Assembly: GCF_007855645.1 (NCBI RefSeq)
Contig: NZ_CP042263.1
Location: 310,001 to 374,000 of the forward strand
Direction: 5' to 3'
Length of the DNA: 64,000 bases
Source: Qingshengfaniella alkalisoli
GTDB lineage: Bacteria; Pseudomonadota; Alphaproteobacteria; Rhodobacterales; Rhodobacteraceae
Below the pieces are notes generated by a model, which was not told where the DNA came from, did no database searches, and saw nothing but the letters and a program-made list of their open reading frames with translations. A program made the translations under genes and the position numbers. Positions 43,552 to 52,850 of this stretch are shown in pieces (positions within the stretch are counted from its first letter, which is position 1; each line of letters opens with the position of its first letter).

Positions 43552-45063
43552 ATGAAATTTCGTGAAACAACCCTCCTGGCCGCGCTGCTGAGCGCAACGG
43601 CCCTCGGCGCACAGGCGCAAGACCTGCGCATCGCGCTGCAATCGGACGCCGATGTGCTGGACCCGGACCAGTCACGCACCTTCGTTGGCCGCATCGTATA
43701 CACCGCGCTGTGCGACAAGCTGGTCGACATCACGCCGGATCTGGAAATCATCCCGCAACTCGCCACCGAATGGAGCTGGTCCGACGATGGCACCCAGCTG
43801 ACCATGAAGCTGCGCGAAGGCGTCACCTTCCATGATGGCACGCCGTTCAACGCCGAAGCCGTGGCCGCCAATATCGAACGCTCGCAGACCCTCGAAGAAT
43901 CGCGCCGCAAATCGGAACTGGCCTCGGTCACCGGCACGGAAGTGCTGGGCGAGTACGAAATCCGTCTCGACCTGGCCTCTGCTGATGCGACTTTGCTCGC
44001 ACAGCTTGCAGACCGCGCAGGCATGATGATCTCTCCCACCGCCGCTGAAGAAGCAGGTGCCGATTTCGGTCTGAACCCGGTCTGCTCCGGCCCGTTCCAG
44101 TTCGAAGACCGCATCGCACAGGACCGCATCACGCTGACCAAATATGCCGATTACTGGAACGCGGACGAAATCCATTTCGACAGCGTCACCTATCTGCCGA
44201 TCCCCGACACCACGGTGCGCCTTGCGAACCTGCAATCGGGTGACATCGACATGCTGGAACGCCTGGCCGCGACCGATCTGGCGCAAGCGGAAGGCGACGA
44301 CAGCATCAACGTGTCCAGCGCGGTTTCGCTCGGCTATCAGGGCGTCACCTTCAATGTGAACAACGGCGAAAAAGGCGACAACCCGTGGGGCAATGACAAG
44401 CGCCTGCGTCAGGCGTTCAGCTACGCCATTGACCGCAACGCGTTGAACCAGGTCGTGTTCGAAGGCGCGTTTGCCGCAGGCAACCAGCCCTTCCCGCCGA
44501 ACTCCCCATGGTACGATGCCGGCCATCCGGTGCCGGAACGTGATCTGGAAAAGGCCAAGGCGCTGCTGGCCGAGGCGGGCTATGCCGACGGGATCGATCT
44601 CGAGGTGCAGGTGCCCAACACCACGGTTCCGATGCAACTGATGCAGGTCGTGCAGGCCATGGTCGCCGAAGCCGGCATCAACCTGACGATCACCTCGAAG
44701 GAATTCGCGACGCTGCTGGCCGACCAGTCCGCAGGCGACTATACTGCCAGCCAGATCGGTTGGTCGGGCCGCGTGGACCCCGATGGCAACATCCACCAGT
44801 TCGTGACCACGGATGGCGGCATCAACGATTCCAAGTTCTCCAGCGAAGAGGTCGATGCGCTTCTGGACGATGCGCGCGCAAGCAACGACACGGCGGCACG
44901 CAAGACCGCCTATGACGCCGCGCGCGACATCCTGATCGACGAAAGCCCGCTGGTCTATCTGTACCACCAGACATGGATCTGGGCGCTGGACAGCTCCATC
45001 GAGGGCTTCACCCCCTATCCGGACGGCATGATCCGCCTCGAAGGCGTCACCAAGTCCGAATGA
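43552..45063 (+). CDS. ABC transporter substrate-binding protein, family 5
   Basis: The 503-residue periplasmic binding protein of the peptide/nickel class has a signal peptide at about 1-22 (ending AQA-QDLRIAL). Family-5 segments are present: TMKLREGVTFHDGTPFNAE and KRLRQAFSYAIDRNAL. AGAGGAACGAT precedes the ATG. The neighbouring gamma-glutamyltransferase suggests a gamma-glutamyl peptide or glutathione-like ligand, which is inference. Confidence 0.95.
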   Translation: MKFRETTLLAALLSATALGAQAQDLRIALQSDADVLDPDQSRTFVGRIVYTALCDKLVDITPDLEIIPQLATEWSWSDDGTQLTMKLREGVTFHDGTPFNAEAVAANIERSQTLEESRRKSELASVTGTEVLGEYEIRLDLASADATLLAQLADRAGMMISPTAAEEAGADFGLNPVCSGPFQFEDRIAQDRITLTKYADYWNADEIHFDSVTYLPIPDTTVRLANLQSGDIDMLERLAATDLAQAEGDDSINVSSAVSLGYQGVTFNVNNGEKGDNPWGNDKRLRQAFSYAIDRNALNQVVFEGAFAAGNQPFPPNSPWYDAGHPVPERDLEKAKALLAEAGYADGIDLEVQVPNTTVPMQLMQVVQAMVAEAGINLTITSKEFATLLADQSAGDYTASQIGWSGRVDPDGNIHQFVTTDGGINDSKFSSEEVDALLDDARASNDTAARKTAYDAARDILIDESPLVYLYHQTWIWALDSSIEGFTPYPDGMIRLEGVTKSE

Positions 45064-45115
45064 TCGACCGGCCGCGCCGTATCACCGGCGCGGCCATCCA
45101 CCCAAGGTTCAAGCG

Positions 45116-46060
45116 ATGCTTTCATTCATTCTGCGCCGCATCTTGATTGCGATCCCGACGATCCTTCTGATCTCGGTGTTCGTGTTCGGGATGCAGAAAC
45201 TTCTGCCGGGCGACCCGGTGCTTGCCATGGCAGGCGAAGAACGTGACCCCGAGGTCATCGAATACCTGCGCGAGAAATATCGCCTGAACGATCCGATCCC
45301 CGTGCAGTACGTCAACTGGATGGGTGGCGTCTTGCAAGGCGATCTGGGGATTTCGCTGCGGACCAATCAGCCCGTGACGGAACTGATCGCGCAGAAGCTG
45401 CCGGTAACGATCCAGCTTGCGATCATGGCAATGATCTTCGCGTTGGTGATCGGGATACCCGCAGGCATCCTGTCGGCGGTCAAGAAAGGCACGCCGATCG
45501 ACTATGTCGCCAATGTGGTCGCGCTGTCGGGATTGTCCATTCCCAATTTCTGGCTGGGGATCATGCTGATCCTGCTGGTGTCGGTGAAATGGCAATTGCT
45601 GCCCGCATCCGGCTACGTCCCCTTTGGCGAAGACCCGCTTTTGTCCATCAAGGTCATGCTAATGCCCGCCTTCGTTTTGGGTACTGCGCTGGCCGCGACG
45701 CTGATGCGCCACACGCGGTCCGCGATGCTTGGCGTGCTGAAATCCGACTATGTCCGCACCGCCCGCGCCAAGGGCCTCAAGGAACGCGTGGTCATTCTGA
45801 AACACGCGCTGCGCAACGCGCTGACGCCCATCGTCACGCTCAGCGCCCTGCTGTTCGGCGAGTTGATCGCGGGCGCTGTCCTGACCGAGCAGATTTTCAC
45901 CATCCCCGGTTTCGGCAAGCTGGTCGTCGATGCGGTGTTCAACCGTGACTATGCCGTGGTGCAGGGGATCGTGCTGTGCACGGGCGTTGGCTTCATCGTG
46001 ATGAACCTGCTGGCCGATGCCGCCTATTTCATTCTGAACCCGCGCCTGAGGAAACAGTGA
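45116..46060 (+). CDS. ABC transporter permease (DppB-like)
   Basis: The 314-residue inner-membrane permease has six transmembrane helices, the family start MLSFILRRILIAIPTILLIS and the EAA loop (YVRTARAKGLKERVVILKHALRNAL) that contacts the ATPases. Its stop and the next start share one base (TGATG). Confidence 0.95.
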   Translation: MLSFILRRILIAIPTILLISVFVFGMQKLLPGDPVLAMAGEERDPEVIEYLREKYRLNDPIPVQYVNWMGGVLQGDLGISLRTNQPVTELIAQKLPVTIQLAIMAMIFALVIGIPAGILSAVKKGTPIDYVANVVALSGLSIPNFWLGIMLILLVSVKWQLLPASGYVPFGEDPLLSIKVMLMPAFVLGTALAATLMRHTRSAMLGVLKSDYVRTARAKGLKERVVILKHALRNALTPIVTLSALLFGELIAGAVLTEQIFTIPGFGKLVVDAVFNRDYAVVQGIVLCTGVGFIVMNLLADAAYFILNPRLRKQ

Positions 46061-46932
46061 TGGCCGACGCAACCGCCACAGATCCGGTCCTGTCCGCCAA
46101 GCCCGAGAACCGGGTCTGGAAGAAATTCCGCAGCCACCGTAGCGCCATGCTCGGCGGCATCCTCGTCAGCTTCTTCGTGCTGATCGCGCTGCTGGCCCCG
46201 ATCCTGCCCATCCCGGACCCCGCCGCGACGGATTGGGGCGCCGTGCGCAAGGCACCCACCGCCGCGCATCCGATGGGCACGGACGAGATCGGCCGCGACG
46301 TGATGGCCCGCCTGATCTGGGGGGCACAGGCCTCGCTTCTGGCCGGTGTCGTGTCGGTGCTGATTGCCGTCTTCGTCGGTGTGCCCCTTGGCATCATCGC
46401 GGGATATTTCGGCGGCTGGTCGGATGCGGTGATTTCGCGCTGCACCGAGGCTTTGCTGGCCGCGCCCTTCCTGATCCTCGCCATCGCACTTGCCGCGTTT
46501 CTGGGACCGAGCCTGACCAACGCCATGATCGCCATCGGCCTGTCCGCCACGCCGATCTTCATCCGCCTGACACGCGGACAGGTTATCGCCGTCAAGACCG
46601 AGGATTACGTGGACAGTGCCCGCGCCATCGGCCTGCCCACGCACAAGATCCTGCGCCGCTACATCCTGCCCAACGTGTTTCCACCCGTGCTGGTGCAAGC
46701 CACGCTGACCATTGCTACCGCGATCATCGCCGAGGCATCGCTATCCTTCCTTGGCCTTGGCCAGCAGCCGCCCGCGCCAAGCTGGGGGTCCATGCTGAAC
46801 ACGGCGAAGAACTTCCTCAACCAGGCCCCCTGGATGGCCATGTGGCCGGGAATCGCGATCTTCCTGGTCGTGCTGGGCTTCAATCTTCTGGGTGACGGGC
46901 TGCGCGACGCGCTCGACCCACGCGAACAATAA
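46060..46932 (+). CDS. ABC transporter permease (DppC-like)
   Basis: The 290-residue permease has an N-terminal cytoplasmic segment (KKFRSHRSAMLGG), six transmembrane helices, HPMGTDEIGRDVMARLIWGA and an EAA loop (YVDSARAIGLPTHKILRRYILPN). It completes the importer with the preceding permease and two ATPases. The ATG overlaps the previous stop. Confidence 0.95.
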   Translation: MADATATDPVLSAKPENRVWKKFRSHRSAMLGGILVSFFVLIALLAPILPIPDPAATDWGAVRKAPTAAHPMGTDEIGRDVMARLIWGAQASLLAGVVSVLIAVFVGVPLGIIAGYFGGWSDAVISRCTEALLAAPFLILAIALAAFLGPSLTNAMIAIGLSATPIFIRLTRGQVIAVKTEDYVDSARAIGLPTHKILRRYILPNVFPPVLVQATLTIATAIIAEASLSFLGLGQQPPAPSWGSMLNTAKNFLNQAPWMAMWPGIAIFLVVLGFNLLGDGLRDALDPREQ

Positions 46933-46946
46933 GAAGGGACAAGACC

Positions 46947-48737
46947 ATGCCGTCTTTCACAACCCGCCCCGAAATCCGTGGCACCTTCGGTGTCACCGCC
47001 TCGACTCACTGGATCGCCTCCGCCGTGGGCTTCGGCATCCTGGAAAAGGGCGGCAACGCCTTTGATGCCGCCGTCGCCACCGCGTTGACGCTGCAAGTGG
47101 TGGAGCCACATCTGAACGGCCCCGCCGGTGACATGCCCGCGATCTTTCATTCGGTGAAAACCGGCAAAACCGAAGTTCTTTGTGCACAAGGCGTGGCCCC
47201 TGCCGCAGCGACGATCGACCATTACAAATCACTCGGGCTGGACCTGATCCCCGGTTCCGGCCTGCTGGCGACGGTCGTTCCGGGCGCGTTCGACGGCTGG
47301 ATGCTGATGCTGCGCGATCACGGCACGATGACATTGGCCGAGGTGATGGAACCCGCGATCGGATATGCCCGCGACGGGCACCCCGTTCTGCCGCGCGTGG
47401 CGAACACGATCAAAGGGCTGGCCCAGTATTTCGAGACGGAATGGCCCTCCTCCTTCGCGGTCTGGTGTCCGAACGGTAAAGCGCCGGAGCCCAACGAGAA
47501 TTTCAAGAACCCCGATCTGGCCGCGACCTTCCAGCGGCTGGTGGACGAGGCCTACGGCCCCACCCGCGAAGACCAGATCGACAGCGCCCGGAAAGCATGG
47601 TCGGAAGGTTTCGTCGCAGACGCCATCGCGGATTATCTAGAGACAGCCGAGGTGATGGACGTCTCGGGCAGCAAGCATTCCGGCATCCTGTCGCGCGATG
47701 ACATGGCCGAATGGGAAGCGACCTACGAAGAGCCCCTGTCCATTGACTATCACGGCTACACCGTTTGCAAGACGGGGCCATGGGGTCAGGGGCCGGTGCT
47801 GCTGCAAACGCTGCAAATCCTGAAGCATTTCGATCTGGCGGCAATGGACCCCAACGGAACGGAATTCGTCCATACCGTGATCGAGGCAATGAAGCTGGCC
47901 TATGCTGACCGTGAAGCCTACTACGGCGATCCCGACCACACCGAGATCCCGATGGATGCGCTGCTGTCGGAGGACTACGCCGCCGAGCGCGCCAAGCTGA
48001 TCACCGACACCGCGTCCACCGAACAGCGCCCTGGTCGCCTGCCGGGTTACGAGGCATGGGCCGATGCGGCGATCCGACGTGCCGCCACGGATTTCGACGT
48101 CAACAAGGGTGCCGATGCGGGTGAACCGACCATGGCGCATCTGACCGAACGCCGCGGCGACACCGTGCATCTGGACGTGATCGACCGCTGGGGCAACATC
48201 GTGTCCTCGACGCCGTCCGGCGGGTGGTTGCAATCCTCACCGGTCATTCCGGGGCTGGGCTTTCCGCTGAATTCCCGCGCGCAGATGTTCTGGCTGGACG
48301 ATGGCCTGCCGAGCTCGCTCGCCCCCAAACGCCGCCCCCGCACGACGCTGACGCCCAGCCTTGCGCTGAAAGACGGCCAGCCTGCATTGTCCTTCGGCAC
48401 CCCCGGCGGCGACCAGCAGGACCAGTGGCAGCTGGTGTGGTTCCTGCGCTTCGTCCATCACGGGCTGGATTTGCAAGAAGGCATGGACGCGCCTCTTTTC
48501 CACACGATGCATTTCCAGGGCTCGTTCTATCCGCGCGAAGCCAAACCCGGCGAGATGATGATCGAACCCAACATCGGCGAAGGCACCATCGAAGGGCTGA
48601 AGGCGCGCGGGCATGTCGTGACGGTCGCCGCGCCGTGGACTGTCGGCCGCCTGAGTGCCGCGATGCGCGACCCCGATGGCACGCTGCGCGCCGCCGCCAC
48701 GCCGCGCCTGATGCAGGCCTATGCCGTAGGTCGTTAA
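46947..48737 (+). CDS. ggt: gamma-glutamyltransferase family protein
   Basis: The 596-residue Ntn-hydrolase is of the GGT family. It hydrolyses or transfers gamma-glutamyl groups and self-cleaves before a catalytic Thr. The candidate is Thr406 in RRGDTVHLDVIDRWGN, followed by the SSTPS segment. The N-terminal half has the usual GGNAFDAAVATAL and FDGWMLM. No signal peptide is visible, so it should act in the cytoplasm after import, unlike E. coli Ggt. It follows the ABC genes by 14 bp and precedes a DUF1028 gene by one base. Confidence 0.9.
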   Translation: MPSFTTRPEIRGTFGVTASTHWIASAVGFGILEKGGNAFDAAVATALTLQVVEPHLNGPAGDMPAIFHSVKTGKTEVLCAQGVAPAAATIDHYKSLGLDLIPGSGLLATVVPGAFDGWMLMLRDHGTMTLAEVMEPAIGYARDGHPVLPRVANTIKGLAQYFETEWPSSFAVWCPNGKAPEPNENFKNPDLAATFQRLVDEAYGPTREDQIDSARKAWSEGFVADAIADYLETAEVMDVSGSKHSGILSRDDMAEWEATYEEPLSIDYHGYTVCKTGPWGQGPVLLQTLQILKHFDLAAMDPNGTEFVHTVIEAMKLAYADREAYYGDPDHTEIPMDALLSEDYAAERAKLITDTASTEQRPGRLPGYEAWADAAIRRAATDFDVNKGADAGEPTMAHLTERRGDTVHLDVIDRWGNIVSSTPSGGWLQSSPVIPGLGFPLNSRAQMFWLDDGLPSSLAPKRRPRTTLTPSLALKDGQPALSFGTPGGDQQDQWQLVWFLRFVHHGLDLQEGMDAPLFHTMHFQGSFYPREAKPGEMMIEPNIGEGTIEGLKARGHVVTVAAPWTVGRLSAAMRDPDGTLRAAATPRLMQAYAVGR

Positions 48738-48738
48738 G

Positions 48739-49491
48739 ATGACGTACTCGATCATCGCCAAGGACGCTGACACAGGCGAGATCGGACTGGCCGTTGCCTC
48801 GCGTTTCTTCGCGGCAGGGGCGGCAGTCGGCTATCTCGGCCGCAATTGCGCGGTTGCCACGCAAGCCTTCGTCAATCCGATGTGGGGCGTTGAAGGCCGC
48901 GTGCGGCTGAGCGTAGGCGAGGCAGCCGACAGGGTGTTTCAGGATCTCCGCGCACGCGATGACGGCGAGGCTATCCGCCAATGCCATATGCTCGACAACC
49001 ACGGCAATTTCGCGGCGCATACAGGTGCAGACTGCGTGGACTGGGCGGGTCACCGCTGCGGGCGTCTGCATTCCGTCGCGGGCAATATGCTGACGGGGCC
49101 AGAGGTTGTTGACGCCACCTTCGACGCCTTCGCGGAAGCGAAGGGGGCCTTGGCTGACCGCCTGCTCGCCGCTATGGACGCTGGACTTGCCGCGGGCGGT
49201 GACAAACGCGGACAGCAATCGGCAGCACTGACCATCCATCGAGGACAGCCCTACCCCTTCCTGTCGCTGCGCGTGGATGATGATGCAGCCCCGCTGGATG
49301 AACTGCGCCGCCTGCTGGACGTGTCGAGCGAGCGCTATATCCATGTCGCTGAAGCGATGCCGACCGAACAGAATTTTTCCGGCACGCCGACGCGCGATCA
49401 CATTGACCAGAAAATCAAACAGGCCGACGCCGACCGTATCGCCCGAGGCCGCCCGTCACTGTCCCGCGCAACGACACAAGGAAAGGCCTAG
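48739..49491 (+). CDS. DUF1028 family protein
   Basis: The 250-residue protein starts MTYSIIAKDADTGEIGLAVAS and has the DUF1028 landmarks AVATQAFVNP, GWG-like GVEGRVRLSVGEAAD and AGNMLTGPEVVDA. The family is predicted to have an Ntn-hydrolase-like fold, and its reaction is unknown. It sits between ggt and a TauE/SafE exporter with gaps of one and two bases, which ties it to processing of the imported gamma-glutamyl-type compound. Confidence 0.88.
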   Translation: MTYSIIAKDADTGEIGLAVASRFFAAGAAVGYLGRNCAVATQAFVNPMWGVEGRVRLSVGEAADRVFQDLRARDDGEAIRQCHMLDNHGNFAAHTGADCVDWAGHRCGRLHSVAGNMLTGPEVVDATFDAFAEAKGALADRLLAAMDAGLAAGGDKRGQQSAALTIHRGQPYPFLSLRVDDDAAPLDELRRLLDVSSERYIHVAEAMPTEQNFSGTPTRDHIDQKIKQADADRIARGRPSLSRATTQGKA

Positions 49492-49493
49492 CA

Positions 49494-50321
49494 ATGGATA
49501 CCCAAACTCTGATCACTTTGCTGAGCGTCGCCATCGGCGCAGGTATCGGCGGCGGCATCCTCGCGGGGCTTCTGGGCGTCGGTGGCGGCATCGTTATCGT
49601 GCCGGCGCTCTACTTCGCGCTGTCGCTGACAGGGATGGAGCCGGGCCTGACCATGCAGGTTGCTGTCGGCACCTCGCTCGCCACGATCATTTTCACCGCC
49701 ATGTCATCGGCGTATGGGCATTACAAGAAGGGGTCCGTCGATACTGACCTGCTGAAGCTCTGGGGTCCGTCGATCCTTGTGGGCGTGCTGCTGGGCGGCA
49801 CGCTGGGCGGGCTGGTTGACGGACGTATCCTGATCGGTGTCTTCGCCGTTGTCGCCGCGCTGGTGGCCATTGACATGGTGTTCCGCAAGGTGCGCACCGG
49901 GCCGGAACCGCGCAGCTTTTCAAAGCCGGTCTGGGCCTTCTTCGGCACGCTGGCAGGGGCGATCTCGGCCATGATGGGCATCGGCGGCGGCACGGTTTGC
50001 GTGCCACTTCTGAATTTCCTTGGCTACGATATCCGCAAGGCCGTGGGCACCTCAGCCGCAATCGGTTTCATCATCGGTGTGCCAGGGGCAATAACCTACA
50101 TCCTCACCGGCTGGGGGCAGGACGGCTTGCTGCCCTTCTCGCTGGGCTATGTGAACCTGCTGGCCGTTCTGGTCATCATCCCGCTGACTACCACATTCGC
50201 ACGTGTCGGTGTAAAAATCGCACACAGCATTCCGCAAAGGGCGCTCCGGCTGGCTTTCGGGCTGTTTCTGGGGCTTACCTCCCTGCGCATGTTTATGGAC
50301 CTTCTGGGGAGTCTTTCTTGA
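49494..50321 (+). CDS. TauE/SafE family sulfite/anion exporter
   Basis: The 275-residue membrane protein has about eight helices in two repeats, each with a glycine-rich motif (LAGLLGVGGGIVIVPAL and AMMGIGGGTVCVPLL), the hallmark of TauE/SafE. Members export sulfite, sulfoacetate or other small sulfur anions, though many are unassigned. Here it may expel a sulfur or acid waste product of the pathway. It overlaps the next gene by four bases (TTGA). Confidence 0.92.
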   Translation: MDTQTLITLLSVAIGAGIGGGILAGLLGVGGGIVIVPALYFALSLTGMEPGLTMQVAVGTSLATIIFTAMSSAYGHYKKGSVDTDLLKLWGPSILVGVLLGGTLGGLVDGRILIGVFAVVAALVAIDMVFRKVRTGPEPRSFSKPVWAFFGTLAGAISAMMGIGGGTVCVPLLNFLGYDIRKAVGTSAAIGFIIGVPGAITYILTGWGQDGLLPFSLGYVNLLAVLVIIPLTTTFARVGVKIAHSIPQRALRLAFGLFLGLTSLRMFMDLLGSLS

Positions 50322-51019
50322 GCAACGCCGATCCGGCAGACCTGGACCTGATCGAACGGCTGAAAGCCGGGATTGCCAATGAGTCCCTGCTGGAGGCCGG
50401 CCGCATCCTGCCGGAGCGGCGCCTGGCCGAGGAGTTGGGTATCGGGCGCACGCGCCTGCGTCGCATTCTCGACCAGCTGGAACGCGACAGCGTGATCTTC
50501 CGCCATCATGGGCAGGGCACCTTTCCTGCCCCGCCGCCCGCGCTGCACAAGGACCGCATCAGAACGCTCGCCAAGGACGTGACGCCACATAACGTCATGG
50601 AGGTCAGGCTGGAAATCGAACCCGCCCTCTCCGCGCTGGCCGCCCAACGCGCCACCGGCGAAGAACTGCGCCAGCTTGGCCGCCTGCTGGATCGTACCAT
50701 CGACGCCCGCGACCCCAAGGAATACGACACCGCCGATGAAGTGTTTCATTTCAAGATCGCGGAACTGGCCCATAACCCGCTGTTTCTGACCATCTATCAG
50801 TCGATCCGCGCCCTGCGCCGCAGTGCCGACTGGACGGAAAAGCGGCAGGAAAGCCATTCGGTCGACATGATCGCGCGCCTCGGGGTTCAGCATCAGAACC
50901 TTTTCCAGAAGATCGAACAACGCCAATCCGCCGAAGCGGCGCGACATATGGAAGAACATCTGCTGACCGTGTCGAACGTCATGCTGCGGACCCGGCGCAT
51001 CGGGGTTCTCCACGACTAG
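50318..51019 (+). CDS. GntR family (FadR-type) transcriptional regulator
   Basis: The 233-residue regulator has a winged helix-turn-helix at about 20-75 (RILPERRLAEELGIGRTRLRR, ILDQLERDSVIF, GQGTF) and an all-helical FCD ligand domain (VMEVRLEIEPALSALAA). The start is a TTG at 50318 that overlaps the TauE stop, with GGGGAG 6 nt upstream; no in-frame ATG precedes the DNA-binding domain. It is the last gene of the ABC-ggt operon and probably controls it. Confidence 0.85.
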   Translation: MSNADPADLDLIERLKAGIANESLLEAGRILPERRLAEELGIGRTRLRRILDQLERDSVIFRHHGQGTFPAPPPALHKDRIRTLAKDVTPHNVMEVRLEIEPALSALAAQRATGEELRQLGRLLDRTIDARDPKEYDTADEVFHFKIAELAHNPLFLTIYQSIRALRRSADWTEKRQESHSVDMIARLGVQHQNLFQKIEQRQSAEAARHMEEHLLTVSNVMLRTRRIGVLHD

Positions 51020-51227
51020 CATAGCGCGCAGCCAGGCCCCGCATTCCCGAGCCTTCCTCACTGAACTGGTCTGCCTTTGAAGGCAGTGTCGCAAGACTCT
51101 CTGCGTGATCAGGTAGCGGGGGACTGTTGCATAGTCCGGCGTGGCTGGCGAACCTGGTCAGGACGCGAGGCAAGCAATCTTGGGTTGGTTCGTGTGACGA
51201 CAACCACCTAGGGGTTCCACCTGTGTC
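51020..51227. other. convergent intergenic region with hairpin
   Basis: This lies between two convergent operons. A near-perfect hairpin, CTGCCTT at 51071-51077 and AAGGCAG at 51080-51086, has a very tight loop and could help end transcription. A weak repeat GGACT/AGTCC lies at 51121-51137. No gene is visible. Confidence 0.45.
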
Positions 51228-52850
51228 TCAGGCGGTTTCCAGGGCCGCCCGCGCGCGGCGGCGGTCGGCCTGAATATCGGGATCGGCATCAAGACCCGCC
51301 GCAAGCAGCCGCCGTGTATAGTGCTCGCGGGGCGCGTCGAATATCTGGCGTACCGGCCCCTGCTCGACGATCTCGCCCTGTTTCATCACCAGCACCCGGT
51401 CGGCAAAGTCGCGCACCACGGGCAGGTCATGAGCAATGAAGATGAAGGCAATGCCAAGCCGGTCGCGCAGATCGCCCAAGAGCGCGATGACCTGCGCCTG
51501 GACTGACACGTCGAGCGCCGAGACCGCCTCGTCGCAAATGATCAGATCGGGCTCCAGCGCCAGTGCGCGGGCGATGGCGATACGCTGCCGCTGCCCACCC
51601 GAGAACTGGTGCGGATAGCGCAATGCGTGTTCGGCCTTGAGCCCCACCTGCTCCAGCAGCTCGCCGACCCTCGCCCGCCACTTGGGTTTCGGAAGAATAT
51701 CGGGATGGATCACCCAGGCCTCGGAAATGATCTCGTAGACCGACATGTTGGGGTTGAGCGACTGGGTCGGATCCTGAAACACCATCTGCAACTGGCGGCG
51801 CAGCTTGCCCATTTCGCGCGGGGATTTGGCAAGAATATCCTCGCCTTTCCACTTTACCGTGCCGCCGCTGGCCTCTTCCAGCCGCAGCATGAGCCGGGCA
51901 ATGGTGGATTTGCCAGAGCCGGATTCGCCCACTACGGCCAGCGTTTCGCCGGCGATCAGGTCGAAATCGACGCCTTTCAGCGCTGCGAGCTCGCCATAAG
52001 ATTTCCGCAGCCCGTGCACCTCGAGTATCGGCTGACCCCCGCTCTGTGCTGTCCGCATCTCGCCCCTGCCGGGAGCCGCGGCCAGAAGCTTGCGGGTATA
52101 GGGATGCTGCGGATTGTGATACAGATCACGCGGCGTGCCGGTCTCGACGATGCGCCCGCCCTCCATCACGACGGCCCGGTCGGCCGCTTCTGCGACAACG
52201 CCAAGATCGTGGGTGATGAGCAGAAGCCCCATGCCGGTCTCATCCTGCAATTCTTCCAGCAGTGACAGCACCTCGGCCTGCACCGTCACGTCGAGCGCGG
52301 TGGTTGGCTCATCGGCGATCAGGATGTCGGGCTTCAGGACCAGCGCCATGGCAATCATCAGCCTCTGCCGTTGACCGCCGGAAAACTGATGCGGATACTT
52401 GTGCATCGATGCTTTCGCGTTCGGAATGCCCACTCGCTCCATCAGTTTCAACGCGCGCTCATAGGCTGCCGCTTTGCTCTGGCCATGGGCCATCGCCGTT
52501 TCGGCAATCTGCCAGCCTACCGGATAGACCGGGTTCAGGTGGCCCAGTGGATCCTGGAAGATCATCGAGATCCGTTTGCCGTTCAGCCGTCGTCTCTCCT
52601 CTTCCGACGCTTTCAGCAGATCGGTGCCGTCAAACAGGATCTGCCCGCTGGTGATCTCGCCTGGCGGCATGTCGATCAGGTTCATGATGGCGCTTGCCGA
52701 GACCGACTTGCCCGAACCCGACTCGCCGAGGATGGCCAGAGTCTCGCCCCGATCGAGATGCCACGAGATCCCGTTGACCGCGTTGACGATGCCCTGGGTG
52801 GTGTGAAACCGCACTGACAGGTCACGCACTTCGAGAAGATGCTCAGCCAT
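51228..52850 (-). CDS. peptide-type ABC transporter, fused double ATPase
   Basis: The 540-residue protein carries two complete ATPase domains, equivalent to DppD and DppF joined, as in GsiA. Each half has [16 protein letters not shown] and a Walker B, DEPTTALD in the first and CDEAVSALD in the second. The ATG at 52850 has GGAGGGAAG upstream. It overlaps the preceding permease by 8 bp and is the last gene of the leftward second importer. Confidence 0.94.
   Translation of the reverse strand: MAEHLLEVRDLSVRFHTTQGIVNAVNGISWHLDRGETLAILGESGSGKSVSASAIMNLIDMPPGEITSGQILFDGTDLLKASEEERRRLNGKRISMIFQDPLGHLNPVYPVGWQIAETAMAHGQSKAAAYERALKLMERVGIPNAKASMHKYPHQFSGGQRQRLMIAMALVLKPDILIADEPTTALDVTVQAEVLSLLEELQDETGMGLLLITHDLGVVAEAADRAVVMEGGRIVETGTPRDLYHNPQHPYTRKLLAAAPGRGEMRTAQSGGQPILEVHGLRKSYGELAALKGVDFDLIAGETLAVVGESGSGKSTIARLMLRLEEASGGTVKWKGEDILAKSPREMGKLRRQLQMVFQDPTQSLNPNMSVYEIISEAWVIHPDILPKPKWRARVGELLEQVGLKAEHALRYPHQFSGGQRQRIAIARALALEPDLIICDEAVSALDVSVQAQVIALLGDLRDRLGIAFIFIAHDLPVVRDFADRVLVMKQGEIVEQGPVRQIFDAPREHYTRRLLAAGLDADPDIQADRRRARAALETA

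Noticed and set aside
42192-44141. 649-codon open frame on the minus strand
   Set aside because: It lies opposite the two ABC ATPase genes and the binding protein, has low-complexity composition and no ribosome site.
51121-51137. GGACT...AGTCC repeat as an insertion-sequence end
   Set aside because: The arms are only five bases, no transposase or matching far end is present, and no target duplication is visible.
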